The notes under the pieces were generated by a model. The model made no database searches. It worked only from the letters and a program-made list of their open reading frames with translations, and was not told the origin of the DNA. A stretch of 33,691 nt of DNA from a bacterium (GTDB lineage: Bacteria; Actinomycetota; Acidimicrobiia; Acidimicrobiales; CATQHL01): positions 1 through 33,691 of the forward strand of contig JAPOVS010000044.1 of assembly GCA_026708055.1 (NCBI GenBank), in the 5' to 3' direction. A program made the translations under genes and the position numbers. Positions 31,985 through 33,691 of this stretch are shown here, one piece after another; position 1 is the stretch's first letter; every line of letters begins with the position of its first letter.

Positions 31985-33691
31985 GTGCGCGACACAGTAG
32001 GAGTTCGAAGCCGCTGGCTGCCGGTCATGACGCTGGCGTTGCTGGCGGCGGCGTGCGCCGGCGGTCCAAGCGAGCCCGGTCCAACCACGACGGCAGCGCC
32101 TCCGCCGAACACCATCGGCGATAGGGCATCGCCTGCCGCGGAGGAATCCATCCCCGAGCAGGCGAACAGCGAAGCCGCGTCGACTGAAAGGCGACAACCG
32201 GCGGAACCATCGCCCGCGGACACTGCGAGCGACGACGGGCCGGCCGCAGCACCGGTGCCCGTTCCCGGGCCGCCTCCGCCGCCCCCGGGCGCTGAGGACA
32301 CCACCGCGGCTCTGGTGTCCGACACTGCCGACGGAGAAACGGCTAGCACCAGGCAAGGCGCCGCCGGGAGATACACCGCCGTTTCTGCCGGCGGGGATCA
32401 TTCCTGCGCGGTGCGAATCGACGGTTCGGTCACCTGCTGGGGCTCCAACGACGACGGCCAGGCGGTCGCGCCGGCCGGGAGTTTCACCGCGGTGTCCGCC
32501 GGCGGCAGGCATTCGTGCGCCCTGCGGTCTGACGGTTCGGTCACCTGCTGGGGCTCCAACGACGACGGCCAGGCGGTCGCGCCGGCCGGGAGTTTCACCG
32601 CGGTGTCCGCCGGCGGGGATCATTCGTGCGCCCTGCGAGATGGCGGTTCGGTCACCTGCTGGGGCTCCAACTACCACGGCCAGGCCGACGACTCGCCAGC
32701 CGGGACCTTCAGCGCCGTGTCTGCCGGCGACGGGCATTCGTGCGCCCTGCGAATCGACGGTTCCGTCACCTGCTGGGGCGACAACTCCCAATACTGCGAG
32801 TCGGAGATCTGCTACGACGGCCCCGCCGACTCGCCCGCGGGTAGCTTCAGCGCCGTGTCTGCCGGCGACGGGCATTCGTGCGCGGTGCGAATCGACGGTG
32901 CCGTCACCTGCTGGGGCCGCAACGACGACGGTCAGGCCGAAGCGCCCGCGGCGAGCTACAGTGCCGTGTCTGCCGGCGACCGGCATTCGTGCGCCCTGCG
33001 CACTGACGGAGCCGTCATCTGCTGGGGCCTCAGCCACTACGGGCGGGCTGACTCGCGGGTTGACGCGCCCTCGGGGAGTTTCACCGCGGTGTCCGCCGGC
33101 TGGGATCATTCGTGCGCGCTGCGGTCTGACGGTTCGGTCACCTGCTGGGGCGACAACGACTACGGCCAGGCGGTCGCGCCGGCGGGGAGTTTCACCGCGG
33201 TGTCCGCCGGCGGCGGGCATTCGTGCGCGCTGCGGTCTGACGGTTCGGTCACCTGCTGGGGCGACAACGACGACGGCCAGGCGGTCGCGCCGGCGGGGAG
33301 TTTCACCGCGGTGTCCGCCGGCGACCAGGATTCCTGCGCCCTGCGCACTGACGGAGCCGCCACCTGCTGGGGCGACAGCCACTACTGGCACGTGGACGTG
33401 CCGGCGGAGAGTTTCATCGCGGTGTCCGCCGGCGGGGGGCATTCGTGCGCGCTGCGGTCTGACGGTTCGGTCACCTGCTGGGGCGACAACTACTACGGGC
33501 AGGCGGTCGCGCCCTCGGGGAGTTTCATCGCGGTGTCCGCCGGCTGGGGTCATTCGTGCGCGCTGGGGTCTGACGGTTCGGTCACCTGCTGGGGCTACGA
33601 CGACGGGCGGGCGGTCGCGTCGGCGGGGAGTTTCACCGCGGTGTCCGCCGGCGGGGGTCATTCGTGCGCGCTGGGGTCTGACGGTTCGGTC
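31985..33691 (+). CDS. RCC1-repeat lipoprotein, 3' end outside window
   Basis: Open from GTG 31985 (GGGAGG just upstream) to the window edge, 569 codons. Signal peptide with lipobox-like LLAAAC (Cys24), then a 105-residue Pro/Ala/Ser/Thr/Glu linker, then RCC1-like units of about 37 residues from 32372. Each unit has the form (F/Y)TAVSAG..HSCALR.DGSVTCWG.N..GQA, with two Cys. Twelve units are visible, the last cut by the edge. RCC1-like units form beta-propellers; seven blades make one, so more than one propeller is predicted. Anchored outside the cell by its lipid, it is probably an adhesion or binding surface. The same unit type occurs in the broken gene at 14377-14972. Confidence 0.85.
   Translation, partial: MRDTVGVRSRWLPVMTLALLAAACAGGPSEPGPTTTAAPPPNTIGDRASPAAEESIPEQANSEAASTERRQPAEPSPADTASDDGPAAAPVPVPGPPPPPPGAEDTTAALVSDTADGETASTRQGAAGRYTAVSAGGDHSCAVRIDGSVTCWGSNDDGQAVAPAGSFTAVSAGGRHSCALRSDGSVTCWGSNDDGQAVAPAGSFTAVSAGGDHSCALRDGGSVTCWGSNYHGQADDSPAGTFSAVSAGDGHSCALRIDGSVTCWGDNSQYCESEICYDGPADSPAGSFSAVSAGDGHSCAVRIDGAVTCWGRNDDGQAEAPAASYSAVSAGDRHSCALRTDGAVICWGLSHYGRADSRVDAPSGSFTAVSAGWDHSCALRSDGSVTCWGDNDYGQAVAPAGSFTAVSAGGGHSCALRSDGSVTCWGDNDDGQAVAPAGSFTAVSAGDQDSCALRTDGAATCWGDSHYWHVDVPAESFIAVSAGGGHSCALRSDGSVTCWGDNYYGQAVAPSGSFIAVSAGWGHSCALGSDGSVTCWGYDDGRAVASAGSFTAVSAGGGHSCALGSDGSV
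32372..33691 (+). repeat. Array of twelve RCC1-like repeats
   Basis: Tandem units of mostly 108-111 bp with near-identical blocks such as TTCACCGCGGTGTCCGCCGG and GACGGTTCGGTCACCTGCTG. A few units are longer through insertions between blades (CESEIC at about 32796). The high identity between neighbouring units points to recent duplication or gene conversion. The array reaches the end of the window. Confidence 0.9.

Noticed and set aside
31808-33661. 617-codon minus-strand open frame
   Set aside because: It is the antisense of the RCC1 array; its repetitive protein simply mirrors the plus-strand repeats, which have signal peptide, lipobox and known unit pattern.
32372-33691. CRISPR-like array
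   Set aside because: The repeats are continuous coding units of about 110 bp with no unique spacers of CRISPR size.

Overview
The window is high-GC DNA and most likely comes from an actinobacterium. The clearest lineage markers are an S-(hydroxymethyl)mycothiol dehydrogenase (mycothiol is an actinobacterial thiol) and FtsEX of actinobacterial type. GTG and TTG starts and 4-bp stop/start overlaps are frequent. The secreted RCC1-repeat and golvesin/fibronectin-type proteins recall Acidimicrobiia (inference only; no search was run). No RNA gene, intact insertion sequence or CRISPR array was seen.

Layout. 1-206: start of a Uma2-family nuclease-like gene on the minus strand, cut by the window edge. 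684-5738 (minus): a glycine betaine/proline-type ABC importer operon in the order ATPase, permease, binding protein. The permease carries a long extra membrane domain and the binding protein a long Ala-rich spacer. 5938-7536 (plus): ftsE-ftsX. 7620-8708: mycothiol-dependent formaldehyde dehydrogenase. 8746-13322 (plus): a tight cluster of family III CoA-transferase, BadI-like ring-opening crotonase, PaaK-like acyl-CoA ligase, a short degenerate SDR-like protein and a canonical SDR. This looks like CoA-dependent breakdown of a cyclic carboxylic acid. A fumarylacetoacetase-fold hydrolase follows at 13421-14332.

14377-14972: a broken secreted RCC1-repeat gene. 15179-20076 (minus): a molybdenum hydroxylase operon (FAD, 2Fe-2S and Mo subunits) followed by a Rieske protein and a TauE/SafE permease. 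20473-22002: amidase of the nitrile-pathway type. 22221-25380 holds a graveyard of gene fragments around one intact acyl-CoA synthetase: a choline-sulfatase-like gene with a large in-frame internal deletion, a mosaic of acyl-CoA ligase fused to an acyl-CoA dehydrogenase C-terminus, and a 5'-truncated HigB toxin next to a HigA antitoxin with a 15-bp internal duplication.

25732-26414: a VapBC-like toxin-antitoxin pair flanked by an imperfect repeat. 26710-33691: an accessory surface region with three small membrane proteins, one soluble protein of unknown function, a 1097-residue secreted multidomain protein with an internal 262-bp duplication and a compositionally different 3' half, and a lipoprotein made of RCC1-like repeats that runs off the window end.

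The first 20 kb reads as core and catabolic chromosome. The last 11 kb reads as variable DNA shaped by deletion, duplication and probable transfer.
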